Counted from the first letter of the stretch, positions 54,302 to 62,727 are shown. The stretch: DNA of 64,000 nucleotides from an uncultured Tenacibaculum sp. (GCA_937922085.1 CAKZVD010000012.1:1-64000), one strand, 5' to 3'. The notes: generated from the letters alone by a model not told the origin. A program made the numbers and translations.

Positions 54302-54871
54302 TTAACTATTTAATCTACTTAAGGTTTCTCTGCTTACTCCTAAATACTGAGCTATTAATTTTTTAGGAACTCGTTGCATTAAATGAGGTAGTTTAGCAAC
54401 TAAATTATTATACCGTTGCTCTGTAGTTTCTGTTAAAAGAGATAAAATTCGTTGTTGATGAGATGTTCCTCCTTTAGTTGCTTTTATTCTGAAAAAATTT
54501 GCCATTGCTGGCACTTCATAACAAATTGTCTCTTTATCATCTCTACCTATACATAGAAATTCAGAGTCTTCAATACAATCAATAAGAAGAGTTGCTAATG
54601 ATTCATTTTGAAATGCTAAATAATCACTAGTCCAATAATTTTCCATTCCAAATTGTAAAACATATTCTTTTCCATTTTCATCTATCGTATATGTTTTTAA
54701 TAATCCTTTTAAAATCCAATACTCATAATTAACTGGACTTCCTTTTTGTATTAAAAACTGGTGTTTTTTTAATCTTTTTTTAATAAAAAAACTAAACACA
54801 TAATCAAACTCTTTATCTGTTATTGCTATTACTTCCTCTATGTGTTTTCTAAACTTTATACTCGTCATCAA
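54302..54871 (-). CDS. Crp/Fnr-family transcriptional regulator
   Basis: 189 residues. N-terminal cyclic-nucleotide-type beta-barrel (IQKGSPVNYEYWILKGLLKT, LQFGMENYWTSDYLAFQ) and a C-terminal helix-turn-helix ending VPKKLIAQYLGVSRETLSRL. The recognition helix has Arg181, Glu182 and Arg186, the same RE-x3-R arrangement as in E. coli CRP, which reads TGTGA. No Fe-S cysteines are seen, so an FNR-like oxygen sensor is unlikely. It is 166 bp from the cyclase-like gene, with a CRP-type palindrome in the gap. Confidence 0.88.
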   Translation of the reverse strand: MMTSIKFRKHIEEVIAITDKEFDYVFSFFIKKRLKKHQFLIQKGSPVNYEYWILKGLLKTYTIDENGKEYVLQFGMENYWTSDYLAFQNESLATLLIDCIEDSEFLCIGRDDKETICYEVPAMANFFRIKATKGGTSHQQRILSLLTETTEQRYNNLVAKLPHLMQRVPKKLIAQYLGVSRETLSRLNS

Positions 54872-54877
54872 AAAAGA

Positions 54878-55396
54878 TTATACTGTTTTTTCATCTTCTT
54901 CTACTTGCTTTTCCTCTCCTCTAATTATTGAAGGAAAAATCATAGGAGCAATTTTCTTTACTGGCTTATACAAGATAGATTCATTTAAATTTTCTTGCTT
55001 TACAAAAGGGATTGTATCATTCATTTTTCCAAAAAAAATAAAAACAACACTTAAAATCAATCCTATCTTTAAAGCTCCAAAAACGCCTCCTAAAATTTTA
55101 TTTAAAATTCCTAATGAAGCAAAATCTGCTATTTTGGTTAATATTTTTCCTAATAAAGAAATCACAAGTATTATTACCACAAATGTACCTGCAAAAGCAG
55201 TTAATGTAATATATTTTTCATCCCAATCTAAAGTACCTTTTAACCAATCTCCTAAGAAATATGAAAAGTGAATAGCTCCATATACACCAGCAACCAACGC
55301 AACTAATGATGCTATTTCAACAAATAAACCTTTCATAAGACCTCTTACAAAACCGAATAATAATAAAGCTGCAATGATTATATCAAAAGTATTCAT
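54878..55396 (-). CDS. cvpA: CvpA-family membrane protein
   Basis: 172 residues with four membrane segments (IIAALLLFGFVRGLMKGLFV, IASLVALVAGVYGAIHFSYF, TLTAFAGTFVVIILVISLLG, GVFGALKIGLILSVVFIFFG) and the N-terminal IIAALLLFGFVRGLMKG signature of CvpA/colicin V production proteins. Function in Bacteroidota is not established; in other bacteria it affects envelope integrity. It lies 6 nt upstream of the Crp-family gene on the same strand. Confidence 0.88.
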   Translation of the reverse strand: MNTFDIIIAALLLFGFVRGLMKGLFVEIASLVALVAGVYGAIHFSYFLGDWLKGTLDWDEKYITLTAFAGTFVVIILVISLLGKILTKIADFASLGILNKILGGVFGALKIGLILSVVFIFFGKMNDTIPFVKQENLNESILYKPVKKIAPMIFPSIIRGEEKQVEEDEKTV

Positions 55397-55451
55397 AGTA
55401 TATAAAGCTCTTCTAAAGTAATATTTAAAACAAATATAATCAACTCATTCG

Positions 55452-55459
55452 TATCTTTG
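55452..55459 (+). promoter_or_regulatory. Promoter element TATCTTTG
   Basis: TATCTTTG matches TAnnTTTG and lies 18 nt before ATG 55478, divergent from cvpA. It overlaps an upstream possible start at 55457, so 55478 is the start I prefer. Confidence 0.5.
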
Positions 55460-55477
55460 CTTTTCATAAGTAAATTC

Positions 55478-55834
55478 ATGACTAAAGATACAACCTTAAA
55501 AGAAAAATGGGATTTTTTAATTTCATCACTATCAAAACAATTTGCAGATGGTGACGAACTTAATATAGATGGTGTTATATACCTAATAGGTGTACAAGAA
55601 CTAGGACAAGGGCAACGTAAGTTTAAAAAAGATGAAAAAATGAATTTAATGCATATTGCCATCTGTAAACTTTTAGAACCTTATGGTTATTACGAGTTTG
55701 ACTATTTTGATGAAGATAGTTGGCCACATTATAAAACCTTAACAGAACTCCCTAGTTTAAAACCTGGTGAACAAACAGTCTTAATGAAAGAAGCTATCGT
55801 TAACTATTTTGAAAATTTAAATTTTTTTAATTAA
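55478..55834 (+). CDS. Conserved small flavobacterial protein of unknown function
   Basis: 118 residues from ATG 55478 (MTKDTTLKEKWDFLISSLSK). Soluble, acidic, with IDGVIYLIGVQELGQGQRKF and YGYYEFDYFDEDSWPHYKTL. Its composition looks like a conserved housekeeping hypothetical; I do not recognise a family name. It stands alone between divergent cvpA and a bidirectional terminator. Confidence 0.75.
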   Translation: MTKDTTLKEKWDFLISSLSKQFADGDELNIDGVIYLIGVQELGQGQRKFKKDEKMNLMHIAICKLLEPYGYYEFDYFDEDSWPHYKTLTELPSLKPGEQTVLMKEAIVNYFENLNFFN

Positions 55835-55872
55835 AACATATACAAAACAAGTTTTTACAAATTTGTTTAATT

Positions 55873-55926
55873 AAAAAAAGGTGTTAAGATTCAATTTTTA
55901 AATCGTGTTTCTTAATACCTTTTTTT
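55873..55926. terminator. Bidirectional intrinsic terminator
   Basis: AAAAAAAGGTGTTAAGA (55873-55889) pairs with TCTTAATACCTTTTTTT (55910-55926), with one G-T pair and a 20-nt loop. It separates convergent genes. Confidence 0.75.
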
Positions 55927-55942
55927 AATATTAATTATTTTC

Positions 55943-56737
55943 TTAAGTAACACTTAATTTTCGTATCATTTTAGACAATAACTTAGGGTAATATCGTTTT
56001 GCATAAACTCCTAATTTTTCTTTTGCTCCTGCAATATATACTTCCTCTTTTTCTTTTTGTATTGCTTTTAACATCAATCTAGCAAATCTATTAGGTTCTA
56101 TTCCATTAGCAGTTGCTTTATCCATTTTTTCTTGTGGGCTTCCATCTCCAGTCAATGCATTTTTAGAAACATTTGTTGTTACAAAACCAGGGCAAACAAG
56201 TGTTACTTTTATATTATATTGATGAATTTCTGCTCTTAAACTATCAAAAAAACCATGCAATGCATGTTTAGAAGCAGCATAACTAGATCGTAACGGAGTT
56301 CCTATTTTACCTACAATACTTGTGGTTATTACAAATTGTCCTTTTTTATTTTTTATAAAATGTGGCAATACTGCTTTTGTAAGTGCTACTGTTCCTAAAT
56401 AATTGATATCCATAATACGTTTATCTACAGAAATAGTTGTTTCTTTAGCTAAAGAACGCTGACTAATGCCTCCATTATTTATTAAAACATCTATATTTCC
56501 AAAAAAAGAAATTGCTTTCTTTACTTTTTTATCAAAATCATGATAATTCTCTAAGTCTAAAGGCAATACTTTAACCTTATCTTTATCAATACATTCATTT
56601 TTTACTTCATTTAATAGAGATTCGTTTCTTGAAGATAATATTAATTTTGTATTTTGGCTGGAAAGTAACGTTACCAGAGATTTTCCAATACCCGAAGATG
56701 CGCCGGTAATCCAAATTACCTTGTTTTTGAGATCCAT
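55943..56737 (-). CDS. Short-chain dehydrogenase/reductase (SDR)
   Basis: 264 residues. Gly-rich TGASSGIGKSL, NNGG, and catalytic Tyr-Lys in SSYAASKHALHGFF with VITTSIVGKIG. Classical SDR of the dehydrogenase/retinol-type (DUF-like in flavobacteria). Substrate unknown. It is convergent with the 118-residue gene and divergent from the TlpA-like gene; no operon partner. Confidence 0.92.
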   Translation of the reverse strand: MDLKNKVIWITGASSGIGKSLVTLLSSQNTKLILSSRNESLLNEVKNECIDKDKVKVLPLDLENYHDFDKKVKKAISFFGNIDVLINNGGISQRSLAKETTISVDKRIMDINYLGTVALTKAVLPHFIKNKKGQFVITTSIVGKIGTPLRSSYAASKHALHGFFDSLRAEIHQYNIKVTLVCPGFVTTNVSKNALTGDGSPQEKMDKATANGIEPNRFARLMLKAIQKEKEEVYIAGAKEKLGVYAKRYYPKLLSKMIRKLSVT

Positions 56738-56786
56738 TTTTTAAAAGAAATTTTACCGTAATGTACTCAATTTAAATAAGAAATAT

Positions 56787-56794
56787 TAATTTTG
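56787..56794 (+). promoter_or_regulatory. Promoter element TAATTTTG
   Basis: TAATTTTG matches TAnnTTTG and lies 67 nt before ATG 56862 of the TlpA-like gene. Confidence 0.45.
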
Positions 56795-56861
56795 GTACGC
56801 TTCTTGAAATATTGATAACAGAAATTATAAAAATATAAACAAAATAAAATCCCTTATAACA

Positions 56862-58247
56862 ATGAAAAGATTATTACTTATTCTAATATTATTTGTTACT
56901 TCAATTACAAATGCCCAATTTTCTATTAAGGGTACAATGACTCCTCCAGAAAAAAGTGATTGGGTTATTTTGTATAAAATTGAAGGAGCTAAGCAAAAAT
57001 TCATAGGTAACTCTACTATTAAATTCGAAGATGTTAATATAGGAGGTAGTGCACAAAAAGTAGGTCGTTTTGAACTAACTTTACCTGCAAACGCAGAAAA
57101 AGGAGCTTACAGAGTTTCATACAGAAACCAAGGAGCTGGTTTTATCGATTTCTTTTTTAACAAAGAAAATGTTGAATTTGTTTTCAACCCTCAATATCCT
57201 GAAGAATCTGTTTTATTTACAAGATCTAGAGAAAACAAAGTATATAGAGAATATTTAGATGCTTTAGCTTTAACACAACGTTCTATCGATTCTTTACAGG
57301 ATGATTATATAAAAACAAAATCAAAGAAAACAAGGAAAGCATATAAAAAAGCGTTTAATGCACAAGAAGATATGCAAGAAGTTTATGAAAGTAAATCTGA
57401 AGGAATGCTTATAAACACTTTTATTAAAGCTTCTAAATCATCAAGTGCTTCATCTGCTTATGATGATACTCAAGATTATATAAACCATGTAATTGAAACT
57501 TTTTTTGACAATACCGACTTTAAAAACAAGACATTATATAACTCTTCTTTTATTGTAGATAAAATTACCAACTATGTTTTTTACTTAAACATTGCTGAAA
57601 GTCAAGTTTTACAACAAGGTCTTTATAATGAATCTATGCAAAAATTAATGAACATAGTCAAAGACAATAAAATTAAAAAAGAAGTCCTAGAATATTTAAT
57701 TACTCGTTTTACAAACCAAAGAAATTCTGAAATTGTTGATGGTATATTTACAAAATACTATGACAAACTACCAAAAATATTACAAGACACTAACTTTAAA
57801 AACGAAATATTAGGGAAACTACTAGCTTCTGTTGGTAGAATTGCACCAGATTTTTCTTGGAAAGAAGATGGCAAAGATTTCTCTTTATCTACTTTAAATG
57901 ATGGTGGTAATTACTTATTAATTTTTTGGAGTACACAATGTAGTCATTGCATTCAAGAAATACCAGAACTATATAATTATATGAAAAAACATAATTCTAC
58001 TTCTGTAATTGCTTTTGCTATTGAAGAACAAAATAGTTTAGATTTTGATTCTTGGAAAAAGAATAAATTATACAATTGGCACAATGTAAAGGGAACACAT
58101 CCTGAATTTAGATTTAAAAACGAAACTGTACAAAAATATAGGATAGATGCTACTCCTACTTATTTTGTATTAAACAAAGACAAAAAAATTATTGCAGTCC
58201 CTACTTATTTTTCAGATGTAAAGGAATATTTTGATAAAATAAAATAA
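56862..58247 (+). CDS. TlpA-like thioredoxin-fold protein with a long N-terminal DUF4369-like region
   Basis: 461 residues. Signal peptide (LLLILILFVTSITNAQ), a beta-rich N-terminal domain (WVILYKIEGAKQKFIGN, FELTLPANAEKGAYRVSY) similar to DUF4369, a long helical middle, and a C-terminal thioredoxin fold with FWSTQCSHCIQEIPELYNYM, so the active site is CSHC. The cis-Pro segment is DATPTYFVLNKD. It is periplasmic or membrane-bound and is probably a thiol-disulfide oxidoreductase. The 3-nt gap to the second thioredoxin-like gene implies one operon. The grasp-with-spasm precursor next door contains Cys residues, a possible substrate link (speculative). Confidence 0.85.
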   Translation: MKRLLLILILFVTSITNAQFSIKGTMTPPEKSDWVILYKIEGAKQKFIGNSTIKFEDVNIGGSAQKVGRFELTLPANAEKGAYRVSYRNQGAGFIDFFFNKENVEFVFNPQYPEESVLFTRSRENKVYREYLDALALTQRSIDSLQDDYIKTKSKKTRKAYKKAFNAQEDMQEVYESKSEGMLINTFIKASKSSSASSAYDDTQDYINHVIETFFDNTDFKNKTLYNSSFIVDKITNYVFYLNIAESQVLQQGLYNESMQKLMNIVKDNKIKKEVLEYLITRFTNQRNSEIVDGIFTKYYDKLPKILQDTNFKNEILGKLLASVGRIAPDFSWKEDGKDFSLSTLNDGGNYLLIFWSTQCSHCIQEIPELYNYMKKHNSTSVIAFAIEEQNSLDFDSWKKNKLYNWHNVKGTHPEFRFKNETVQKYRIDATPTYFVLNKDKKIIAVPTYFSDVKEYFDKIK

Positions 58248-58250
58248 TGA

Positions 58251-58742
58251 ATGAAAAATATATTTTTTGGAATTGTACTATTTATAGTTACTGGAGCTTT
58301 CTCTCAGGAAAATTTTAAAATAGGTGATACTGTTCCAGAATTCAAATTATGGCTTACCAATGGTGAGAAAATAACTAAAAACGACATCCAAAATAAGGTT
58401 GTCGTTTTTAAGTTTTGGTTTACTTCTTGTTTACCTTGCCTAATAGACATTGATTTGTTAAATCAGTTAGTGCATCATTATAAAGATAGAGACGATATTT
58501 TATTTATCGCTCCTGCTTTGGATAGAAAAGATATTATCACTCAATTTCATAACAATACTACTTTTAAGTTTAAAACGGCCTATTCTGCTATGGATGTAAG
58601 TCAAGTTTTTAATAAACTACAAGTGTATCCTTCTTATTTTATCATTAATAAAAATGGTAAATTTAGTTATATAGATAGTGGTACAAAACAATCGGAATTC
58701 AAGAATCTGAGAGAAGCATTAGAACTAGTTTTAGAAAAATGA
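58251..58742 (+). CDS. TlpA-like thioredoxin-fold protein
   Basis: 163 residues. Signal peptide (IFFGIVLFIVTGAFSQ) then a thioredoxin fold with FWFTSCLPCLIDIDLLNQLV; the active site is CLPC. The cis-Pro region is VYPSYFIINKNGK. It is 3 nt after the CSHC protein. The two together may form an electron-relay pair. It ends 55 nt from the convergent gwsS gene. Confidence 0.88.
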   Translation: MKNIFFGIVLFIVTGAFSQENFKIGDTVPEFKLWLTNGEKITKNDIQNKVVVFKFWFTSCLPCLIDIDLLNQLVHHYKDRDDILFIAPALDRKDIITQFHNNTTFKFKTAYSAMDVSQVFNKLQVYPSYFIINKNGKFSYIDSGTKQSEFKNLREALELVLEK

Positions 58743-58797
58743 AAGATACTACAGATAACCTTTTCATTCTCTTTATCCTTTTAGATATATTTATTCT

Positions 58798-59814
58798 CTA
58801 ATCACCTACTTTTCCCCACTTCATAGTTATAGGATTATAATTACATTTACTAGGTTTAGAGTATAAACTTTCACTTTCTCTATAAGCCCTACAATCTGTA
58901 CATATATTCCTAAACTCACATGTTTTACATATTTCAACTTGCTCTTTATTAATGTACCATAATTCTTTAAACTCACTTTTCATTAATGCTCTAGACAAAG
59001 AAACTGTTGATATATTCCCGAAATTAGATGTCAAAGAAGGGCAATTTTTAATATTACCTTCCTTATCAATAGATATCTTTTTGAACAGACAAGTATTTGC
59101 ATAGATAGATAAATCATGGAATCTCTTATTCATTGTAAAAAACAAAGGGTCATTTTTACCACAATGGCTTTCATCGGTAATAACACTTTTATAATAATAA
59201 ATTTCTCCTTTTCCATAACGTCTTACTTTTTCTTCTTTACAACTATGATAAATTACACTTTGTAACCTACTATTTATTTCTAGAACATTTTCTATCTTAT
59301 TATCTAAACTGATTGTATAAGGCACTATTAATTCTATATGTCTACACTGCGTATTATGAAATTTTTTTAAAACCCCTATTAAATAATCAGATGTAACTTT
59401 ATCAAAAAATCTTAATTGTATATAAGGTATACCTATATCATTTATTTCTGTCGAAATCTTATAGAAATCATGATTGGAATCTTTATTTACATCAATAATG
59501 CAATTTAAAATTTCTTCAGCATACTCATATTTCTCCGTAGTATTTGTTATAGGTATTTTATTTTTTGACAAAAAACAAAATCCTTTGTCTATTAGAAATT
59601 CAAAATAGCCTAAGATAATTTTCTTTTCATCTGTTTCAAAATTCATTAAAATTTCATCTATAGGATATCCATTAAATCTATTAATTATTTCATGTAATGA
59701 ATTAGGAATAAAATCGTATCCTTCTTTTTCTAAATCATAAATTATAGATCTAGACTCGCCCCTAGTTGTTCTACAATGCGTATATAAATAAATGTATTTT
59801 TCTTTTTGAATCAT
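58798..59814 (-). CDS. gwsS: GwsS, SPASM-domain peptide maturase (locus 2)
   Basis: 338 residues. N-terminal region (residues 1-80) looks like an RRE/PqqD-type leader-binding winged helix. No CxxxCxxC radical-SAM motif exists. SPASM-type cysteines: C218, C242, C258, then CKTCEFRNICTDCRAY with C296, C299, C305, C308, and C324. It is co-linear with the locus-1 GwsS. It overlaps the small ORF upstream by 4 nt. Family role: partner of GwsG in maturing GG-leader peptides; the chemistry is not established. Confidence 0.88.
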   Translation of the reverse strand: MIQKEKYIYLYTHCRTTRGESRSIIYDLEKEGYDFIPNSLHEIINRFNGYPIDEILMNFETDEKKIILGYFEFLIDKGFCFLSKNKIPITNTTEKYEYAEEILNCIIDVNKDSNHDFYKISTEINDIGIPYIQLRFFDKVTSDYLIGVLKKFHNTQCRHIELIVPYTISLDNKIENVLEINSRLQSVIYHSCKEEKVRRYGKGEIYYYKSVITDESHCGKNDPLFFTMNKRFHDLSIYANTCLFKKISIDKEGNIKNCPSLTSNFGNISTVSLSRALMKSEFKELWYINKEQVEICKTCEFRNICTDCRAYRESESLYSKPSKCNYNPITMKWGKVGD

Positions 59815-60002
59815 ATAATCTTTGATGTAGGTCTAAAATCTGGATAGCACTCTATACGTTTTGTATTAAGTTGTTTTATCTGCCCTTTCTGATTAATATA
59901 AATTGACGAATCCCTTTTTTTCCTTTTTTCTAAAGTAAAAAAAACATTTTGTACAAATGATTCGTCTATAAGATGAATAAAATCATTCTTTTTAATTGTC
60001 AT
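59811..60002 (-). CDS. Small protein between gwsG and gwsS (locus 2)
   Basis: 63 residues, basic, no membrane segment; sequence MTIKKNDFIHLIDESFVQNV and so on, ending YPDFRPTSKII. It overlaps gwsG by 11 nt and gwsS by 4 nt, the tightest coupling in the operon. The C-terminus resembles that of the 47-residue ORF in the same place in locus 1 (EPFFKPKIRI). No family recognised. The central FTLEKRKKRDSSIYINQKGQ may be a beta-hairpin. Could be an adaptor, a second substrate or a chaperone for the maturases. Confidence 0.7.
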   Translation of the reverse strand: MTIKKNDFIHLIDESFVQNVFFTLEKRKKRDSSIYINQKGQIKQLNTKRIECYPDFRPTSKII

Positions 60003-60969
60003 AATAAATAAGTTTTTCTGCTATTTTCTTTTCTAAATTATACTTCCCTATATCAGAAACATTTCCGAACTGACCAACAGTATTAACCTCTAAAAAGTAG
60101 TATTTCTCATCTACCCCTTTTATTAAATCAATTGAACCACTTTTTAATTTAAATTTATTCATTAATTTTTTCAACTTTTCTTCTAAGCTTTTTGGTATCG
60201 TATAGGCACAACTATTATGAATAGAGATATCCACATCTTTATCTCCAAAAATATTTCTATAATCTACCTTTGTATTTTCATTTTGCTGAGAAAAAACAGC
60301 TATTGAATAAAAATCACCATCTAAATAAAAGCTTCTAATTTCATATTTTTTTTCTATTTTTTCTTGAAATAAAGACGGGAAAAAAGACTTTTTTTGTTCA
60401 CTTGGTTCTGATGTGTACATGGGATAATAATGAAATTCATCTTTAAAAACCTTTACCTCTTTAATTGGTTTTGTTATATATTTATTTATAGGTAATGGAG
60501 AAGTATTTTGAATAAATGTATAAGGTATATTTACACCTGCTTTTTTTGCTTCTAAAAGCATTAATATTTTATTGATTTTCTGAGTGGGTTTGTTTATCCA
60601 AATAACGTTTTGAAGCGATAATTCTAACACCTCATACAAACCAATTAACTCGTCATAATGATAAGAATTTATACCTAAAACATTTTGAAAATCTTCTATT
60701 GAATTTGGTTTAAACTTACATACTTTATCTGCAATATTATTAATTTTTCTCCTATACCATACTATCTTAATTTCATCAGAAGACACCTCTCTATTATTAA
60801 TCTTGTCTTTAATCCAAAACTTAGGAGCATCATTGAATAATTCAAATTTAAAGTAATCAATAATATCATCTCCATTAAGTCTAACAAAATCAGCTTTCAT
60901 TTTTTTCAACCAAACTACTACTTCATCTGTAGAGGTCTCTAACTCAGATGTACTTAAAATCAATATCAT
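59992..60969 (-). CDS. gwsG: GwsG, ATP-grasp peptide maturase (locus 2)
   Basis: 325 residues. The ATP-grasp fold appears from EIRSFYLDGDFYSIAVFSQQ (about 213-232) and KSGSIDLIKGVDEKYYFLEV through NTVGQFG (about 276-302) with the acidic metal residues of the catalytic site. Known family role: ATP-dependent formation of ester or amide bonds between side chains of a precursor (graspetide). Its gene follows the precursor gene after a 52-nt gap holding a hairpin, and overlaps the small ORF by 11 nt. It corresponds to the truncated gene at 1-111. Confidence 0.9.
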   Translation of the reverse strand: MILILSTSELETSTDEVVVWLKKMKADFVRLNGDDIIDYFKFELFNDAPKFWIKDKINNREVSSDEIKIVWYRRKINNIADKVCKFKPNSIEDFQNVLGINSYHYDELIGLYEVLELSLQNVIWINKPTQKINKILMLLEAKKAGVNIPYTFIQNTSPLPINKYITKPIKEVKVFKDEFHYYPMYTSEPSEQKKSFFPSLFQEKIEKKYEIRSFYLDGDFYSIAVFSQQNENTKVDYRNIFGDKDVDISIHNSCAYTIPKSLEEKLKKLMNKFKLKSGSIDLIKGVDEKYYFLEVNTVGQFGNVSDIGKYNLEKKIAEKLIYYDN

Positions 60970-60984
60970 ATAATAATATTAAAT

Positions 60985-61015
60985 AAGAAGAGCTACAAAA
61001 AATGTAGCTCTTCTT
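60985..61015 (-). promoter_or_regulatory. Attenuator-like hairpin between precursor and gwsG
   Basis: AAGAAGAGCTACA (60985-60997) pairs perfectly with TGTAGCTCTTCTT (61003-61015), a 13-bp stem with a 5-nt loop. On the minus strand (the operon strand) it is followed by TATTTAATA, a weak U-tract. It may end most transcripts after the precursor gene and allow partial read-through into gwsG, giving an excess of substrate mRNA. Confidence 0.65.
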
Positions 61016-61021
61016 TTTTTC

Positions 61022-61222
61022 TTAACAAAAAGAAACTGTTAGCTTAACTGGGGTTCCATCATCATTATCATCTTTCCATTCACAACTTCCATCTGTAGGT
61101 ATTGTACACTTTGAACCTGCGGCACCAGCACCTCCTCCAGAAATAAATCTTGAAGAAGTTAAATCCATTTCATTTTCTTTAAACTTGTCTAAGCTTAAGC
61201 TTTCTAATTTTAGTTTTTTCAT
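61022..61222 (-). CDS. Grasp-with-spasm RiPP precursor peptide with GG leader
   Basis: 66 residues. The leader has MKKLKLESLSLDKFKENEMD then LTSSRFISGGG, which fits the Bacteroidota GG-type leader (natural-product precursor family). After the Gly-rich GGGAGAAG the core is about 30 residues with T40, T43 and S46 spaced by three, then an acidic patch E48, D51, D52, D54, D55 and T57, T62, S64. Hydroxyl donors ahead of acid acceptors fit a graspetide with nested ester links. C39, C47 and C66 are also present. Bases 61245-61252 hold a weak TAnnTTTA match. Confidence 0.85.
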   Translation of the reverse strand: MKKLKLESLSLDKFKENEMDLTSSRFISGGGAGAAGSKCTIPTDGSCEWKDDNDDGTPVKLTVSFC

Positions 61223-61355
61223 AATAAAAAATTTTTAATTTTGATAAATGTATATTATTTAAAACAATTACGCAAAATTTAAAATGTTAAATCGAAAAGA
61301 TTAACATTTATTAAATTATTCTCAATAATTTCACTAAAACAAAATGAATTCACCT

Positions 61356-61715
61356 TCAAAAAAATAAAAAAGCATCTTCAATATGCTCTATTTCAAACTT
61401 ATTCCTTTTTTTCAATATTGCAATAATATCGAATCGAACTTCTACATCTAAATCTTTTTTATTTACATAATAATCAATAGCTGATAATAGCAATTGTATC
61501 TTTTTTTGATTCACAAAGTCTTGAGGGTTACCAAAAAAATCTGTAGATCTTGTTTTTACTTCTACAGCAACTAAAACAGTTCCCTTTTTAGCTATAATAT
61601 CTACTTCTGCTTTTAAATAACGATAATTTTTTTCAAGAATTTGATATCCGTTTTTCTTTAAATAATTAAGAGCTTGTAACTCTCCTTCTTTTCCTAATTC
61701 ATTATGCTTAGCCAT
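61356..61715 (-). CDS. yraN: YraN-family nuclease-like protein (UPF0102)
   Basis: 119 residues. GKEGELQALNYLKKNGYQIL then EVDIIAKKGTVLVAVEVKTR, the restriction-endonuclease-like core with the Glu-Asp-Glu-Lys pattern (E-x-D, E-V-K) of UPF0102. Function in vivo not established, thought to be a Holliday-junction-resolvase-like fold. It is 28 nt after the LD-carboxypeptidase on the same strand. Confidence 0.9.
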   Translation of the reverse strand: MAKHNELGKEGELQALNYLKKNGYQILEKNYRYLKAEVDIIAKKGTVLVAVEVKTRSTDFFGNPQDFVNQKKIQLLLSAIDYYVNKKDLDVEVRFDIIAILKKRNKFEIEHIEDAFLFF

Positions 61716-61743
61716 TCTATTACCTTTTATTTATTTAAAAAGT

Positions 61744-62664
61744 TTACTCATGAAAACTAATCATTGATAATTTATCATTGTTAACTGATAACTGAACTTC
61801 TCTTCCCATAATCAAAGCCCTATTATCGGGTTCATGACCCGCAGGAAAATCAAATAATACGGGTACATTATTAGGAATAACATTTAAGATCAGTTCTTCT
61901 ATCGAGCCTCCCCAAGAAGTGGTGTTTTCAGTTATTCGAGAGATATTTCCCACAATAACACCTTTAACATTTACAAAATAATTTGCACGTTTTAAACTTT
62001 GTAACATTCTATCAATTGCATAGGCATACTCTCCTATTTCTTCTATAAATAAAATTTTATCTTTAGTGAATATTTGGCTTTCAGACCCTAGCAATGAAGC
62101 TAAAATAGCTATATTACCTCCTATTAGTACTCCTTTTACATTTCCTTCAACATTATATTTGGAAGAAGGAATGGAATAGCTTAATTGCTTACCAAACAAT
62201 ACCTTTTTAAATGTTGCAATGGTATGTGGTATATTCTCTTGTTCATCTTGTAAACTTGTTCCCATCATAGCATGTAATGTTTCTATTCCTAAATTATGTA
62301 CATGACTGTGAAATACTGTAATATCTGAATATCCAATAATCCATTTTGGCTGTTTTTTAAACGCTGTAAAATCTAATTGATCTATAATTCTTACCGAACC
62401 ATAGCCTCCTCTAGCACACCAAATTGCTTTTATCGCTATATTATCTAATGCTTCTTGAAAATCTTGCCTTCGCTCTTCATCAGTTCCTGCAAAATGATTT
62501 GCCTGATTAAACATGTTTTTTCCAAAAACAACTTTCAATCCCCAAGATTCTGCTAGCAATTTTGCTTTATCAATTACTTTTTTTCTATTTAATAAAACTC
62601 CAGCTGGTGCTACTATTGCTATAGTATCTCCTTTTTTTAAATATGGTATTGCTATTAATTTCAT
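61744..62664 (-). CDS. LD-carboxypeptidase (S66 family)
   Basis: 306 residues from ATG 62664; an upstream TTG at 62676 would add four residues. Seen: KGDTIAIVAPAG at the N-terminus, ARGGYGSVRIIDQLD, KWIIGYSDITVFHSHVHNLG (nucleophile Ser), and FDFPAGHEPDNRALIMGREV (catalytic His/Glu region). S66 peptidases cleave the terminal D-Ala of muropeptides in cell-wall recycling. It is followed by yraN. Confidence 0.92.
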   Translation of the reverse strand: MKLIAIPYLKKGDTIAIVAPAGVLLNRKKVIDKAKLLAESWGLKVVFGKNMFNQANHFAGTDEERRQDFQEALDNIAIKAIWCARGGYGSVRIIDQLDFTAFKKQPKWIIGYSDITVFHSHVHNLGIETLHAMMGTSLQDEQENIPHTIATFKKVLFGKQLSYSIPSSKYNVEGNVKGVLIGGNIAILASLLGSESQIFTKDKILFIEEIGEYAYAIDRMLQSLKRANYFVNVKGVIVGNISRITENTTSWGGSIEELILNVIPNNVPVLFDFPAGHEPDNRALIMGREVQLSVNNDKLSMISFHE

Positions 62665-62727
62665 AGATAAATGCAATATAATCTAATTTTTAATCTAGTA
62701 TAGAATAAATTAATTATCTACCTATCT

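Noticed and set aside
55457..55477. Upstream start at 55457 for the conserved small protein
   Set aside because: It overlaps the -7 promoter element at 55452-55459; ATG 55478 gives a typical N-terminus.
59811..60002. Small ORF as a frameshifted extension of gwsG or gwsS
   Set aside because: Both gwsG and gwsS are complete in themselves, and the ORF has its own start and stop with overlaps at both ends, repeated in the second locus.
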